Positions 7,976 to 18,245 of a DNA stretch of 64,000 bases are shown in pieces. Each line of letters begins with the position of its first letter. Within the stretch, counting starts at the first letter, position 1. The stretch lies in NCBI RefSeq assembly GCF_021191635.1, contig NZ_JAIWPR010000026.1, forward strand, positions 26,783-90,782, in the 5' to 3' direction. The position numbers and the translations under genes are program-made. The notes beneath the pieces were generated by a model. That model was not told the origin of the DNA, did not search any database, and saw only the letters and a program-made list of their open reading frames with translations. This stretch comes from Alterluteimonas quercicellularis (GTDB lineage: Bacteria; Pseudomonadota; Gammaproteobacteria; Xanthomonadales; Xanthomonadaceae).

Positions 7976-9037
7976 TCAGCGGCGGTAGGCGGGCTCGGCC
8001 AGGGGGATCGGGTCCGGGTTCGCGGCGACCCAGCGCACGGCGAGTTCGGCCAGCCGTGCGAGTTCCTCGTCGTCGCCGGTGCCGGCGCGCATGGCGTTCG
8101 CCAGTGCGTCGGCTTCCGACAGCTCCGCGGGCGGCAGCGGCGTGCCGGCGCCGAGGTGCTTGGGCAGCGCGGCGAGCATCGCCTCGAAGTCGGCGTCCCA
8201 GTTGGCGCCGCCGTTGCCGGAGATCTCGCGCCAGAGGCGCCCGCTGATCCGGATCGCCTCGCCCTGCGCGGTCGCGGCCGGGCCCGAGGGCGGTACCAGC
8301 AGCTCCCACAGCGCCTGGTGCTGCGCCGGCCAGTCGCCCGCCGGCACGCGGATCGGCGAGACGCCGTCGTGCAGGCGGCGCGGCGCGGCCGGGGTCGCGC
8401 CGAACAGGCGGTAGAGCGCGGCGAGCCCGGCATCCGCCTCGTCCAGGTATTCCGGATTGAAGGCGGCGCGCCCGAACTCGAAGGTGTGGCCGATGCGCTC
8501 GGCGTCGCCGCGCATGGCGTCCGTCTTCGCCGCGCCCGCGGCCAGCAGGACCTCGGCGATGGCGGCGGTCTGTGCGATATCGCTGTTCTGCGCGGTGACC
8601 AGGGCCAGCCGCAGCGGGGTCTGGCCCTGCACGTTCTCCGCGTGCACGTCCGCTCCGCGCGCCACCAGCGCGCGCACGGCGTCGGGCTTGTGGCTGCGCG
8701 CCGCGGCGTGCAGCGGGGTCTGGCCCTGTGCGTCCCGGGCTTCGATGCCCGCGCCCAGGTCGAGCAGCAGCTCGACGCCGCCCATCCAGCTCGCGCTGCG
8801 ATGGTGCAGCGCCGTGCGCCCGTGCCCATCGCGGGCCTCGAGGTCGGCGCCCTGCGCCACCAGCCAGCGCACCAGCGCGTCGGGGCAGTTGTAGAAGCCC
8901 AGCGCGGTCTGCCTGGCGTAGCCGCCCCGCGCCTCCAGGTCGCAGGCGTCGAACACCGCGACCAGCTCGTCGAGCGATGCGCGCTCGAGCGTCTGGCCGA
9001 AGTCCTTCGGCAACGCGGTGCGCTTGCGCTTGGCCAT
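7976..9037 (-). CDS. Ankyrin-repeat protein
   Basis: 353 residues, no signal peptide. About four ankyrin repeats occupy residues 40-170, recognised by recurring G(R/Q)TALH or GQTPLHAAA and (L/V)VARGADVHAxN patterns. The C-terminal half (170-353) is not recognised; it contains the acidic segment WREISGNGGANWDADF and ends without a transmembrane segment. Ankyrin repeats mediate protein-protein contacts and the partner is unknown. It is a single gene, convergent with the DUF606 pair. Confidence 0.8.
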   Translation of the reverse strand: MAKRKRTALPKDFGQTLERASLDELVAVFDACDLEARGGYARQTALGFYNCPDALVRWLVAQGADLEARDGHGRTALHHRSASWMGGVELLLDLGAGIEARDAQGQTPLHAAARSHKPDAVRALVARGADVHAENVQGQTPLRLALVTAQNSDIAQTAAIAEVLLAAGAAKTDAMRGDAERIGHTFEFGRAAFNPEYLDEADAGLAALYRLFGATPAAPRRLHDGVSPIRVPAGDWPAQHQALWELLVPPSGPAATAQGEAIRISGRLWREISGNGGANWDADFEAMLAALPKHLGAGTPLPPAELSEADALANAMRAGTGDDEELARLAELAVRWVAANPDPIPLAEPAYRR

Positions 9038-9100
9038 CGTGGTCCGCTCTCCGGTGCGGGATGGCGGGATCGTAGCCGACCGGAGGCGGCGCGCGGGGGC

Positions 9101-9568
9101 TCAGCCCGCCTGCGCGCGTCCGGCCTGCCGCTCGTCCTCGGTGGCCTCGCGCACCTCGGCCACTTCCACGTCGAAATGCAGCGTGCGCCCGGCCAGTGGG
9201 TGGTTGCCGTCGATCCGCACCTGGTCGCCGGCCACCTCCACCACCGTCACCAGCAGCGGCCCGCGCTCGCTCTGGGCCTGGAACTGCATGCCGGGCTGGA
9301 TCGTGTCGATGCCCTTGAAGACCTCGCGCGGCAACGCCTGCACCAGCGCCTCGTTGCGCTCGCCGTAGGCCTGCTGCGGCGGCACTTCGACCTTCAGCGT
9401 ATCGCCCGCCTGGCGGCCTTCGAGCGCGTTCTCCAGGCCGGGGATGATGTTGCCGGCACCGTGCAGGTAGCGCAGCGGCTGCGACGGCGGCGACTGGTCG
9501 AGGACCTGGCCCGTGCCGTCGGTGAGGGTGTAGTGGATGCTGGCGACGCGTGCAGCGGCGATCTCCAT
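9101..9568 (-). CDS. SlyD-like FKBP-type peptidyl-prolyl isomerase
   Basis: 155 residues. A split FKBP domain (IHYTLTDGTGQVLDQS at the start and GRTLHFDVEVAEVREAT at the end) encloses the insert-in-flap chaperone domain (PPQQAYGERNEALVQALPREVF through GNHPLAGR). This architecture defines SlyD/SlpA. The histidine-rich nickel-binding tail of E. coli SlyD is absent, so this is a folding catalyst and chaperone rather than an obvious nickel chaperone. The start is supported by AGGAG seven bases upstream; longer upstream reading in this frame lacks family similarity. Confidence 0.87.
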   Translation of the reverse strand: MEIAAARVASIHYTLTDGTGQVLDQSPPSQPLRYLHGAGNIIPGLENALEGRQAGDTLKVEVPPQQAYGERNEALVQALPREVFKGIDTIQPGMQFQAQSERGPLLVTVVEVAGDQVRIDGNHPLAGRTLHFDVEVAEVREATEDERQAGRAQAG

Positions 9569-9866
9569 GGGGATCTCCTGGGAAGCGAGAGAGGCGAGGG
9601 AAGCGAGAGGGAAAGGGTGACGGGAACAGGCACCGGCATGCCCACGGTGCGGCGTCACGCGGTCACGATAACCAAGGCCGCGGAGGCGCGCAAACGCGGC
9701 CGTGGGCGCCGGCGGCCGGTGAGGACCCCCTGAATGCGTCTCCGGCACCTAGGGTGATCCCTAGATGGCAGGCGTGACGCCGGCTCCTACGGTAGGCGCC
9801 GGCGCGTCGCCCGGGCATCACGGGCGGCGCTCGATTCTCCCCCTTCCCCCCTTTCGGAGTGACCCC

Positions 9867-10343
9867 ATGACGGATGGAACTTCCGGCGCTTCGGGCGCCG
9901 ATTCTTCCGGCGGCGCGAACGGCGCCGGCAACGCGGCCGACAATGCGGCCAACGACGCCGCCGTCAGCGGCGTCGAGAGCATGGGGCGCGCGTCCTCGGA
10001 AGCGACGAGCGAGGCCCGGAACGCCACCCAGGCCGCCCAGGCGGGCTTGGCTTGCGACGCCGAGGCCGCGCTGTCGCGCGCCGAAGCGGCGGCCGCGCAA
10101 ACGCAGCAGCAGGCGCAGGCCGTGGCCGACATCGCCGCGGCCAACCCCACCTCCGTGACCCAGGCGGCCGCCGAGTTCGCCGCAGAGGACGCCCGTCAGG
10201 CCGCCGACGCGGTGGCCGCCGCCCGCGACGCCGTGCAGCAGGCGCGCGAATCGCTCGGCGTGTCCGGCTGCGTCTCCGAGGCCCAGCCCACCGACCCCAC
10301 CCAGGGCCTCGCGCTCAGCACCATCAACCAGCTCTGGTCCTGA
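9867..10343 (+). CDS. Ala-rich low-complexity protein, function unknown
   Basis: 158 residues, very rich in Ala, Gln, Asp and Glu with almost no aromatic residues. It has a Gly/Ser/Asn-rich N-terminal 35 residues, then long heptad-like Ala/Gln/Glu stretches (QTQQQAQAVADIAAAN, AAEFAAEDARQAADAVAAARDAV) that predict helical or coiled-coil structure. It has two cysteines but no signal peptide or membrane segment. GGAGTGA precedes the ATG by a suitable distance, and the frame shows codon bias consistent with coding. Not recognised. The composition recalls Ala-rich structural or nucleoid-associated proteins, but no function can be assigned. Confidence 0.6.
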   Translation: MTDGTSGASGADSSGGANGAGNAADNAANDAAVSGVESMGRASSEATSEARNATQAAQAGLACDAEAALSRAEAAAAQTQQQAQAVADIAAANPTSVTQAAAEFAAEDARQAADAVAAARDAVQQARESLGVSGCVSEAQPTDPTQGLALSTINQLWS

Positions 10344-10395
10344 GCGCCGTGTCCGCGCGCGATCCCTGGCGCGGTCCGCTGAGCGCGCCAGGGCC

Positions 10396-10418
10396 GTAGG
10401 AGCGCGCTCGCGCGCGAC
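10396..10418 (+). repeat. REP-like palindromic element
   Basis: A copy of the GTAGGAGCGCGC element in the 293-base gap between the Ala-rich gene and dbpA. It is isolated from any stop codon. Confidence 0.85.
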
Positions 10419-10479
10419 CACGCGTCGCAAGCGTCGCCTCGGACGTCGCCCCTCGCTGCGCGTTCGCCGCGGGCGCGTC

Positions 10480-10570
10480 CCGGCGCCGGCGAGCCCGCCC
10501 GGCGCCGCGGCGACAGGGCGATGAGCGTCGTCGGCAGCGCCGGCGCCAGGAAGCGCAGCCCAGCCACGCG
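10480..10570 (-). pseudogene. Fragment of a PTS EIIC-like gene (C-terminal remnant)
   Basis: Read on the minus strand, this stretch encodes FLAPALPTTLIAL followed by an Arg-rich end. This matches FLAPALLTLLIAL plus LRRWGW near the C-terminus of the intact EIIC gene at 14482-15501. At DNA level about 40 bases (10520-10559) match 14548-14587 with few changes. No other part of the gene is present, so this looks like a deletion or duplication scar. Confidence 0.6.
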
Positions 10571-10636
10571 CAGGGCGCGGCGCGCAGGAAGGCCCGCCTT
10601 CCACCTGCCCATGCCCGGGCCTGCGATCATGTGCGC

Positions 10637-12010
<1,374 letters not shown>

Positions 12011-12019
<9 letters not shown>

Positions 12020-12049
12020 CCGCATCCGCATCGGATGCGGCTACAGCGG
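12011..12049. repeat. Perfect 18-bp inverted repeat at the dbpA stop codon
   Basis: The left arm CCGCTGTAGCCGCATCCG (12011-12028) and right arm CGGATGCGGCTACAGCGG (12032-12049) are perfectly complementary with a CAT loop. The TAG in the left arm is the dbpA stop. There is no T-run after it, so it is probably a second class of REP-like palindrome or a Rho-assisted terminator rather than a classical intrinsic terminator. Confidence 0.8.
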
Positions 12050-12132
12050 GGGGGCGGCAGCGCCATCTAACGGCACGCGTCTGCAATACTTCGGCCGGAG
12101 CGCAGGGCACTGCCTGATCGAAGGAGCACTTC

Positions 12133-14457
12133 TTGACCATCATCGTCGCCGCAGGCGCGCCCGTGCGGCGCACGCCGTGGTTCTGCTGCCTGGGCGCCTG
12201 CCTCTGGCTGCTGTCGATGACGTCCCAGGCGGTGGCAGCGACGACGCCGGGCGATGTCGCCTGGCACGCGCCGGCGGACCCTGCCGGCCTCGATGCCTCG
12301 CTTGCGCGCATGTCGCGGGCCCTGCTCGACGCGGAGGTCGCCGATTCCCCTGCGCTCACAGGCGCGCAGCGCAGCCAGTTGCTGATCGTGGCCGGCCGCG
12401 ACGCAGAAGCGGCCGCCGCCATGGAGGCGCTGACCGCCTCGCTGATGGCGGACGGACAGGTCGAGCGCTCGCAGCGCTGGATGCCCTACCGGCTGCTGGC
12501 CGAGGCCCGGGCCGCCCGCCACCGCTTCGAGCGCGCCTATGCCGAAGCGTTCCGGGCGAGGTTCGCGGCGCTGGACGATCGAACCGCCCTGCAGACCCAT
12601 TTCTGGTTCGTGGCCGATGCGGACGCCGCGTCCGCACAGCTGCGCCAAGCCGTGGACGCGCACGCCGGCAGCGGGACGATCCCCCGCGACACCGCGCTCG
12701 ATCTCGCCCGGCAGGCCGCCTTCGTGCAGGCCTACCGCGCAGCCGGTGCGCTGGCGCCGGCACTGGTGCGCGAGGACGAGGAACGCCGCTTCCTGATCGA
12801 CGACGAGGTGCTGATCCCCGCCACGGACGGCATCGTCCTGTCGGCCCACCTGGCCCGCAGCCGCCACGCCGACGCGCCACTTCCGGCCGCCATGCTGTTC
12901 ACCATCTACACCGATCCCGAACAGAACCGAATCCAGGCCCTGCAAGCCGCGGCGCGCGGCTACGCCGGCTTGGCGGTGGATGCGCGCGGCAAGCGCCTGG
13001 GCACCGGCGCCATCGCACCCTACGAGCACGAGGGCGAGGATGCGAACGCGGCGATCGACTGGATCAGCCGGCAACCCTGGAACGATGGCCGGGTGGCGAT
13101 GTACGGCGGCAGCTACTCCGGCTTCGCCGCCTGGGCCGCGGCCAGGCACCGGCACCCGGCGCTGAAGGCCATTGCCCCCTACGTCGCGGCGCTCCCCGGC
13201 CTGGGCCTGCCGATGGAAAACAACATCTTCCTGAGCGCCAACTACGCGTGGCCGTTCTACGTCGCCAGCGGTCCGCTGCTCGACCGCGACACCTATGCCC
13301 AGCGCGATCGCTGGGCGGACCTGGCCGAGCGGTGGTACGCATCCGGACGCCCGTACCGCGAGATCGACCAGGTGGACGGCACGCCCAACCCCTGGCTGCA
13401 GCGCTGGCTGTCGCACCCGGCCTACGACGCCTACTGGCAGTCGATGGTGCCGTATGCCGAAGAATACGCGGGCATCGCCATCCCGGTGCTGTCGATCACC
13501 GGCTACTACGACGACGGGCAGGTGTCCGCCCTGCACTACTTCAAGGAACACCTCCTGCACCGGCCGGAAGCCGACCACACGCTGCTGATCGGGCCCTACG
13601 ACCATGCCGGCGCGCAGGCGTCCTCCAAGGCGATGCGCCTGGGCGGTTACGCGCTGGACCCGTCCGCGCAGTTCGACACGCATGCGCTCACCTTCGACTG
13701 GCTGGACCACGTGCTGCGCGGGGCCCCGCGCCCGGCCCTGCTCGCCGACCGGGTCAACTACCAGCTGATGGGGGCCGACCGCTGGGGCCATGCACCCTCG
13801 CTCGACGCCGCCGCCGACGGCTACGCCACGCTGCACCTGTCCCCCGAGCGCGATGGCGCCTACCACCGGCTGAGCACACAGGCGCCGCGGCCGGGCAGCC
13901 ACCTGAGCCAGGTCGTCGACTTCGGCGACCGCAACGCCCGGCGGCATGGCTACTACCCGAACCCCATCGTGCGCGACGCGCCGGAAACGGGGACCGGCCT
14001 GGCCTTCGTGAGCGAGGCCTTCGAGCGGCCGATGGACGTCGTCGGCACGTGGTCGGGCGAGCTGACGCTGCGTATCGACAAGCGCGACGTGGACTTCACC
14101 GCGGTGCTGTACGAGCTGATGGCCGACGGCCGGACCCAGCAGCTGTCCTACTACCTGGGTCGCGCCAGCCACGCCCGCGACATGACCGTGCGCACCCTGC
14201 TCGAACCCGGCGCCTGGACGGTCGTGCCGTTCGAACGCACGCGCATGACCGGGCGCCGGATGGCGGCGGGCAGCCGTCTGCTGGTGGTCGTCGACGTGCT
14301 GCAGGACCCGATGCACCAGGTCAACCACGGCACCGGCCGGGACGTCAGCGACGAATCCGTTGCCGACGCCGGCGCGCCGCTGCGCATCGACTGGCATTCC
14401 GACAGCGTCGTGCGGGTGCCGTTGCGGGTCGCCGGCGAGGCGCCGTCCGGCGACTGA
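12133..14457 (+). CDS. Secreted CocE/NonD-family alpha/beta hydrolase (X-Pro dipeptidyl-peptidase-like)
   Basis: 774 residues starting at TTG, chosen because AAGGAG lies six bases upstream and no ATG follows until inside the signal peptide. The hydrophobic segment near 15-36 (FCCLGACLWLLSM ... AVAA) is a signal peptide. After an N-terminal domain of about 210 residues with no recognised motif, the alpha/beta-hydrolase core has the nucleophile in GGSYSG (Ser327), a TGYYDDG segment and a YDHAG segment that probably supply Asp and His. The C-terminal jelly-roll (Pfam X-Pro dipeptidyl-peptidase C-terminal type) ends the protein. Family members hydrolyse peptides, acyl esters or cephalosporin side chains; the substrate is unknown. 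Confidence 0.85.
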   Translation: MTIIVAAGAPVRRTPWFCCLGACLWLLSMTSQAVAATTPGDVAWHAPADPAGLDASLARMSRALLDAEVADSPALTGAQRSQLLIVAGRDAEAAAAMEALTASLMADGQVERSQRWMPYRLLAEARAARHRFERAYAEAFRARFAALDDRTALQTHFWFVADADAASAQLRQAVDAHAGSGTIPRDTALDLARQAAFVQAYRAAGALAPALVREDEERRFLIDDEVLIPATDGIVLSAHLARSRHADAPLPAAMLFTIYTDPEQNRIQALQAAARGYAGLAVDARGKRLGTGAIAPYEHEGEDANAAIDWISRQPWNDGRVAMYGGSYSGFAAWAAARHRHPALKAIAPYVAALPGLGLPMENNIFLSANYAWPFYVASGPLLDRDTYAQRDRWADLAERWYASGRPYREIDQVDGTPNPWLQRWLSHPAYDAYWQSMVPYAEEYAGIAIPVLSITGYYDDGQVSALHYFKEHLLHRPEADHTLLIGPYDHAGAQASSKAMRLGGYALDPSAQFDTHALTFDWLDHVLRGAPRPALLADRVNYQLMGADRWGHAPSLDAAADGYATLHLSPERDGAYHRLSTQAPRPGSHLSQVVDFGDRNARRHGYYPNPIVRDAPETGTGLAFVSEAFERPMDVVGTWSGELTLRIDKRDVDFTAVLYELMADGRTQQLSYYLGRASHARDMTVRTLLEPGAWTVVPFERTRMTGRRMAAGSRLLVVVDVLQDPMHQVNHGTGRDVSDESVADAGAPLRIDWHSDSVVRVPLRVAGEAPSGD

Positions 14458-14481
14458 TCCACCGGCGCGACAGCCGGCGCC

Positions 14482-15501
14482 TCAGAGCCGGGCATCCACC
14501 TTCAGGTCGCCGGGCCTGATCCAGCCCCAGCGCCGCAGCGGCAGCGCGATGAGCAGAGTCAGCAGCGCCGGCGCCAGGAAGTGCAGCAAGCCGATCGACA
14601 GCCAGACCGAGGGCGCATCGCCCATCGCCGCCAGCGTGCCGACCTGGCCGACGAAGCCGCTGGTGCCCATGCCCGAGCCGGTCGGCACGTTCTGCATGCC
14701 GAAGCCCAGCGTCGCGATGGGTCCGAGAATCGCGCCGGCGAGCGTCGGCGGGATCCAGATGCGCGGATTGCGCACGATGTTGGGCAGCTGCAGCATGCTC
14801 GTGCCCAGGCCCTGGCTGAGCAGCCCGGAGGTGCCGTTCTCGCGCCAGCTCATGACCGCGAAGCCGATCATCTGCGCCGCGCAGCCCGCGGTGGCCGCAC
14901 CGCCGGCCAGGCCGCCCAGGCCCAGCGAGATCGCCAGCGCCGCGCTCGAGGTCGGCCCGGTCAGGATCATGCCCATCGCCACCGCGATCAGCACGCTCAT
15001 CAGCAGCGGCTGCAGCGTCATCGCCCACTGGATCGCCTGCCCGGTCGCCTCCATCACGCCGCCGATCAACGGCGCCAGCGCCTGCGCGGTGCCGAAGCCG
15101 GCGACCAGGGCCGCGGCGGGCGTGGCGATGATGTCGATCGGCGTCGTGCGGCTGACCAGCTTGCCGACCTCCGTGCCCACCGCGACCGCGACGAAGCAGC
15201 CGACCGGACCGCCGAGCTTCGCGCCCAGCAGGCCGGTCGCGGCGCTGGCGAAGACCACGATCGGCGGGCCCTTCAGGCCGTAGGCCACCGCCACGCCGAT
15301 CGCCGCGCCCATCGCCTGCTGCACCATGGCGCCCGCGTCGACCAGCCAGTCCTGCCCGGTCCAGCCGCCGATGGTCTTGAGGATCAGCCCGATCACCAGC
15401 GAGCCGAACAGGCCCAGCGTCATCGCGTTGAGCGCCTCGATGCCGTAGCGGCGCAGCGAGAACTCGATGTCGCGCGCGCGCAGGAAGGAGGTCAGGGACA
15501 T
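14482..15501 (-). CDS. PTS EIIC-type (PTS_EIIC_2) membrane protein
   Basis: 339 residues with about nine hydrophobic segments and many conserved Gly/Pro motifs (GPPIVVFASAATG, GKLVSRTTPIDIIATP, LTGPTSSAALAISLGLGGLAGG, LAGAILGPIATLGFGMQNVP). It belongs to the PTS_EIIC_2 family of standalone EIIC-like permeases. No EIIA, EIIB, HPr or EI gene is adjacent, so phosphotransfer-coupled uptake is uncertain and the substrate unknown. It is convergent with the CocE-like gene, 24 bases apart. A short degraded copy of its 3' region lies near 10.5 kb. Confidence 0.82.
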   Translation of the reverse strand: MSLTSFLRARDIEFSLRRYGIEALNAMTLGLFGSLVIGLILKTIGGWTGQDWLVDAGAMVQQAMGAAIGVAVAYGLKGPPIVVFASAATGLLGAKLGGPVGCFVAVAVGTEVGKLVSRTTPIDIIATPAAALVAGFGTAQALAPLIGGVMEATGQAIQWAMTLQPLLMSVLIAVAMGMILTGPTSSAALAISLGLGGLAGGAATAGCAAQMIGFAVMSWRENGTSGLLSQGLGTSMLQLPNIVRNPRIWIPPTLAGAILGPIATLGFGMQNVPTGSGMGTSGFVGQVGTLAAMGDAPSVWLSIGLLHFLAPALLTLLIALPLRRWGWIRPGDLKVDARL

Positions 15502-15647
15502 GGCCGTGCCGGTACGGGGAAACGGGACGGCCTGGACGGACCGCGCGGATCGAACGAGCGCGCAAGGATAGCGGCCGCGCCGCGCGTCTGCGCGCGTCCG
15601 ACATCGACGCCGTGCGTGGTCGCGCTGGCAGCCCGGGCCGTGCCGCG

Positions 15648-16562
15648 CTACTCGATCCTGCGCCAGGCGCCGTGTTCGAGGGCCATGATGTCCTTCGGGC
15701 CGATCGCCCACAGCATGCCATCGGCCGAGCTCAGCGTGCCGACGGTGCCCGGCGCGTCGGCGCCGAACGCCACCGGCGCCAGGGTCCCGCCGTCCAGCGT
15801 GGACAGGCCGGTGCGCGTGGCGACGTACAGCGCGCCGGCGTGCCAGGCCATGTCGCCGATGTCGCCGACCAGCGGGTCGAGCGGCACCACGCGCCAGTCC
15901 TCGCCCCGGCCGGCCACGACCAGGCCACGGCGTCCCCATGCATAGACCTGCCCGTCGCCGGCGCACAGCACGCCGGTCAGCACGTGCGGGGTCGGGCTCG
16001 GCCGTCGCGTCCACAGCTGTCCGTCGAAGTGCCAGATCTCGCCATCCCAGCCGACGGCGTACAGGTCGGCTTCGTGGAAGCCGTCGATCGCCTCGAAGCC
16101 CTTGGTCTCGCCGACCGCGGGACGGATGGCCTGGTCCAGGCACGTCCACTGGTCCGCCGCGTCGCGGCGATAGACCTGGCGGTGCATGCCGACGGCGAAG
16201 GTCCGTTCGCCGATGGTGCGCACCGCACGCAGGTGACCCCGCTCGGCCGGGGCGCTGCCGGGCGCGTGGATCCGCTCCTCGCGCTCGTCCTGGCTGCCGA
16301 ACAGCTTCGCCTCGCCGTGCGGCGAGATCGCGATCATCTGCTGCAGCGGATGCCGGCTGATCGCCATGCTCACCGTCGCCCAGTGCGTGGCGCCGATGTA
16401 GCCCCACTTGTCGTCGCCGTCCTCCTGCAGATCCCAGTCGTACAGATGCGTGTGACCGATCCTCGCCTCGATGTTGTCGTCGGTCATGGCCACGTAGGCC
16501 AGGTCGCGATACCGGACGGCGCCGGTGACGAGCGTCATGTCGGGGGTGTGTCGCTTCGACAT
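15648..16562 (-). CDS. Paralogue A of an unrecognised beta-propeller-like family
   Basis: 304 residues, no signal peptide or membrane segment. It is built of repeating units of about 40-50 residues rich in Trp, Gly and Asp, each with a pattern like (Y/F)AVGWDGEIWHFDGxxW or LYVATRTGLSTLDG, suggesting a beta-propeller. Diagnostic segments shared with the copies at 17303 and 18246 are AVGMHRQVYRR, LYAVGWDGEIWHFDG and LSSADGMLWAIG. It is the leftmost member of a five-copy cluster, transcribed away from the others. Possible roles are immunity protein, sensor or binding scaffold; none can be shown from sequence. Confidence 0.7.
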   Translation of the reverse strand: MSKRHTPDMTLVTGAVRYRDLAYVAMTDDNIEARIGHTHLYDWDLQEDGDDKWGYIGATHWATVSMAISRHPLQQMIAISPHGEAKLFGSQDEREERIHAPGSAPAERGHLRAVRTIGERTFAVGMHRQVYRRDAADQWTCLDQAIRPAVGETKGFEAIDGFHEADLYAVGWDGEIWHFDGQLWTRRPSPTPHVLTGVLCAGDGQVYAWGRRGLVVAGRGEDWRVVPLDPLVGDIGDMAWHAGALYVATRTGLSTLDGGTLAPVAFGADAPGTVGTLSSADGMLWAIGPKDIMALEHGAWRRIE

Positions 16563-16874
16563 CGGGCGTGGTCGCTGGGTTGCGGATCGTCAAGTCTACC
16601 GGCGCCGCGGCGCCACATCGGCCGATGTGGCGCATGCGCGCGAGCGCCGGCCTCGACAGGCGCGGCTGCGCGTCTTTACGATGTGGCGCGATCGCACCAC
16701 ACATAGGAAACGCAACATGCCGCTCTCAGTGGCGCGCGCAACGGGACGCGCGGCTTGGCCTAGGCTGTCCATGATGGATGTCGTGCTGCCATGTGGCGCC
16801 TTGCACGTCGTCCTCGTGAATGAAGCGTCGATCCTCTTCCCCGTCGCCGCCCGACCGGATGGTCGACCGAGGGC
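16563..16874. other. Intergenic region with perfect palindrome
   Basis: 312 bases between paralogue A (leftward) and the truncated paralogue B (rightward). It contains a perfect 24-bp palindrome at 16610-16633 (GCGCCACATCGG joined to its complement). The half-site ATGTGGCGC recurs at 16681 and 16792. No gene is recognised. It is probably a divergent promoter region. Confidence 0.5.
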
Positions 16875-17303
16875 GTGCCGGTGAGCAACCCGTTCTCGTT
16901 CCTCGGCGGTTGCGTCCAGAGCCGCGACGTGGCGCGCACGATCGTGCAGATCGACCAACTCACCGCGCAGGGATCGACATGGTCCAAGCTGCTCAAGCGC
17001 GACCAGGCCCAAGGCCGCTGGTTCTCGTTCAAGCTCGAATGGACCGCGACCCGCCTCTGCACGGTCACGCATCCCGAGCTCACGATGCTCGCCACCGGCC
17101 CCGACGGCATCGTCTCGGCCAGCACGCTCTCTGGTCCCGCCGAAGAAACGATCGACGCCACAGACGACGGCCCGTCGCGCCGCGGCCCGATCCGCGACCT
17201 GCGCGCGATTGACGGCGTGCCCTACGCCGTCGGCATGGGTCGGCAGGTCTACCGCCGCGAGGCGCCCGGCCGCTGGACCCGCCAGGACAGGACATCTCCC
17301 TGA
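16875..17303 (+). pseudogene. Truncated paralogue B (N-terminal half only)
   Basis: 142 residues from GTG (a second GTG six bases on is possible). After an extra N-terminal segment of about 45 residues (VQSRDVARTIVQIDQLT), it follows the family pattern up to YAVGMGRQVYRREAPG and then stops, whereas full members continue for about 180 more residues. The TGA stop overlaps the ATG of paralogue C (TGATG). The break at the B/C junction suggests that recombination between paralogues removed the C-terminal half of B. It may still be translated. Confidence 0.6.
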
Positions 17304-18208
17304 TGACGTTGCCTCGCTTCCAGGACATCGGCTACCGCTACCGCGGCGGCGCGGTGCGCTACCACGACCTGGCCTATGTGCTGTGCATCGATCCCGACCT
17401 GGAGCAGGACGGCCTGCCGCATACCGCGTTCTATGCCTGGGACGCCGGCGGGTGGGGCATGTACGAGATCGGCCGCTGGGCCGCGCACTCGGTCTGCGTC
17501 ACGCGCCATCCGAAGGAGCAGGCCGTGGCGCTCGGTGCGGACGGCGACATCCGGGTGATGGGCAACCACGACGACTACGACGAGCGCATCCACGTGCCCG
17601 GCACGACGCTGTCCACGCTGCGCGAGATCCGCAGCATCGCCGGCCATGCCTACGTCTGCGGCATGGACCGCCAGGTCTTCAAGCGCACGGGCGTGGGCGA
17701 ATGGATCGCGCTGCACGGCGACCTGCCGCAGCAGCCCGCGCCCGACATCGTCTTCGGCTTCGAGTCGATCCACGGACGCGCCGAGGACGACCTGCACGCG
17801 GTCGGCTGGCACGGCGAGATCCGTCACTTCGACGGCACCCGGTGGCACGCCTGCGAAAGCCCGACGCAGGCGATCCTGACCCGCGTGCTGCACGCCGACG
17901 ACGACTGGGCCTACGCCTGCGGGCCGCGCGGCACGCTGCTGCGCGGCCGCGGTACCCGGTGGGAGGCCATCGCGCACGACGCGACCGATGCGGACTTCAC
18001 CGACCTGTGCTGGTTCGACGGCGCGCTGTATCTCGCGACGCTGCACGCGCTGTACGTGCTGCGCGACGGCGTCCCGGTGCTCGCCGATCTCGGCGATCTG
18101 GTGCCCACGAGCTGCCACCGGCTCAGCGCCGCCGACGGCCTGCTGCTGTCGATCGGCGCCGACGACATCCTGGCCTTCGACAGCCGGCAGTGGACGCGGG
18201 TGCAGTGA
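17303..18208 (+). CDS. Paralogue C of the beta-propeller-like family
   Basis: 301 residues, soluble. It has the same repeat plan as paralogue A: GGAVRYHDLAYVLC at the start matches TGAVRYRDLAYVAM of A, then CGMDRQVFKR, LHAVGWHGEIRHFDGTRWH, ACGPRGTLLRGRGTRW, LYLATLHALYVLRDG and LSAADGLLLSIGADDI. Its start overlaps the stop of truncated copy B, so it is probably translated by re-initiation. It is convergent with paralogue D. Function unknown; an immunity or ligand-binding role is only a hypothesis based on clustering with a barstar-like gene. Confidence 0.7.
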   Translation: MTLPRFQDIGYRYRGGAVRYHDLAYVLCIDPDLEQDGLPHTAFYAWDAGGWGMYEIGRWAAHSVCVTRHPKEQAVALGADGDIRVMGNHDDYDERIHVPGTTLSTLREIRSIAGHAYVCGMDRQVFKRTGVGEWIALHGDLPQQPAPDIVFGFESIHGRAEDDLHAVGWHGEIRHFDGTRWHACESPTQAILTRVLHADDDWAYACGPRGTLLRGRGTRWEAIAHDATDADFTDLCWFDGALYLATLHALYVLRDGVPVLADLGDLVPTSCHRLSAADGLLLSIGADDILAFDSRQWTRVQ

Positions 18209-18245
18209 GCGGCGGCCCGCTGTGGCGGACAGGGCTCCCCGCGGT

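Noticed and set aside
16525..16884. Open frame of 119 codons across the intergenic palindrome
   Set aside because: Runs over the palindrome and the start of paralogue A, with no family similarity and no ribosome-binding site.
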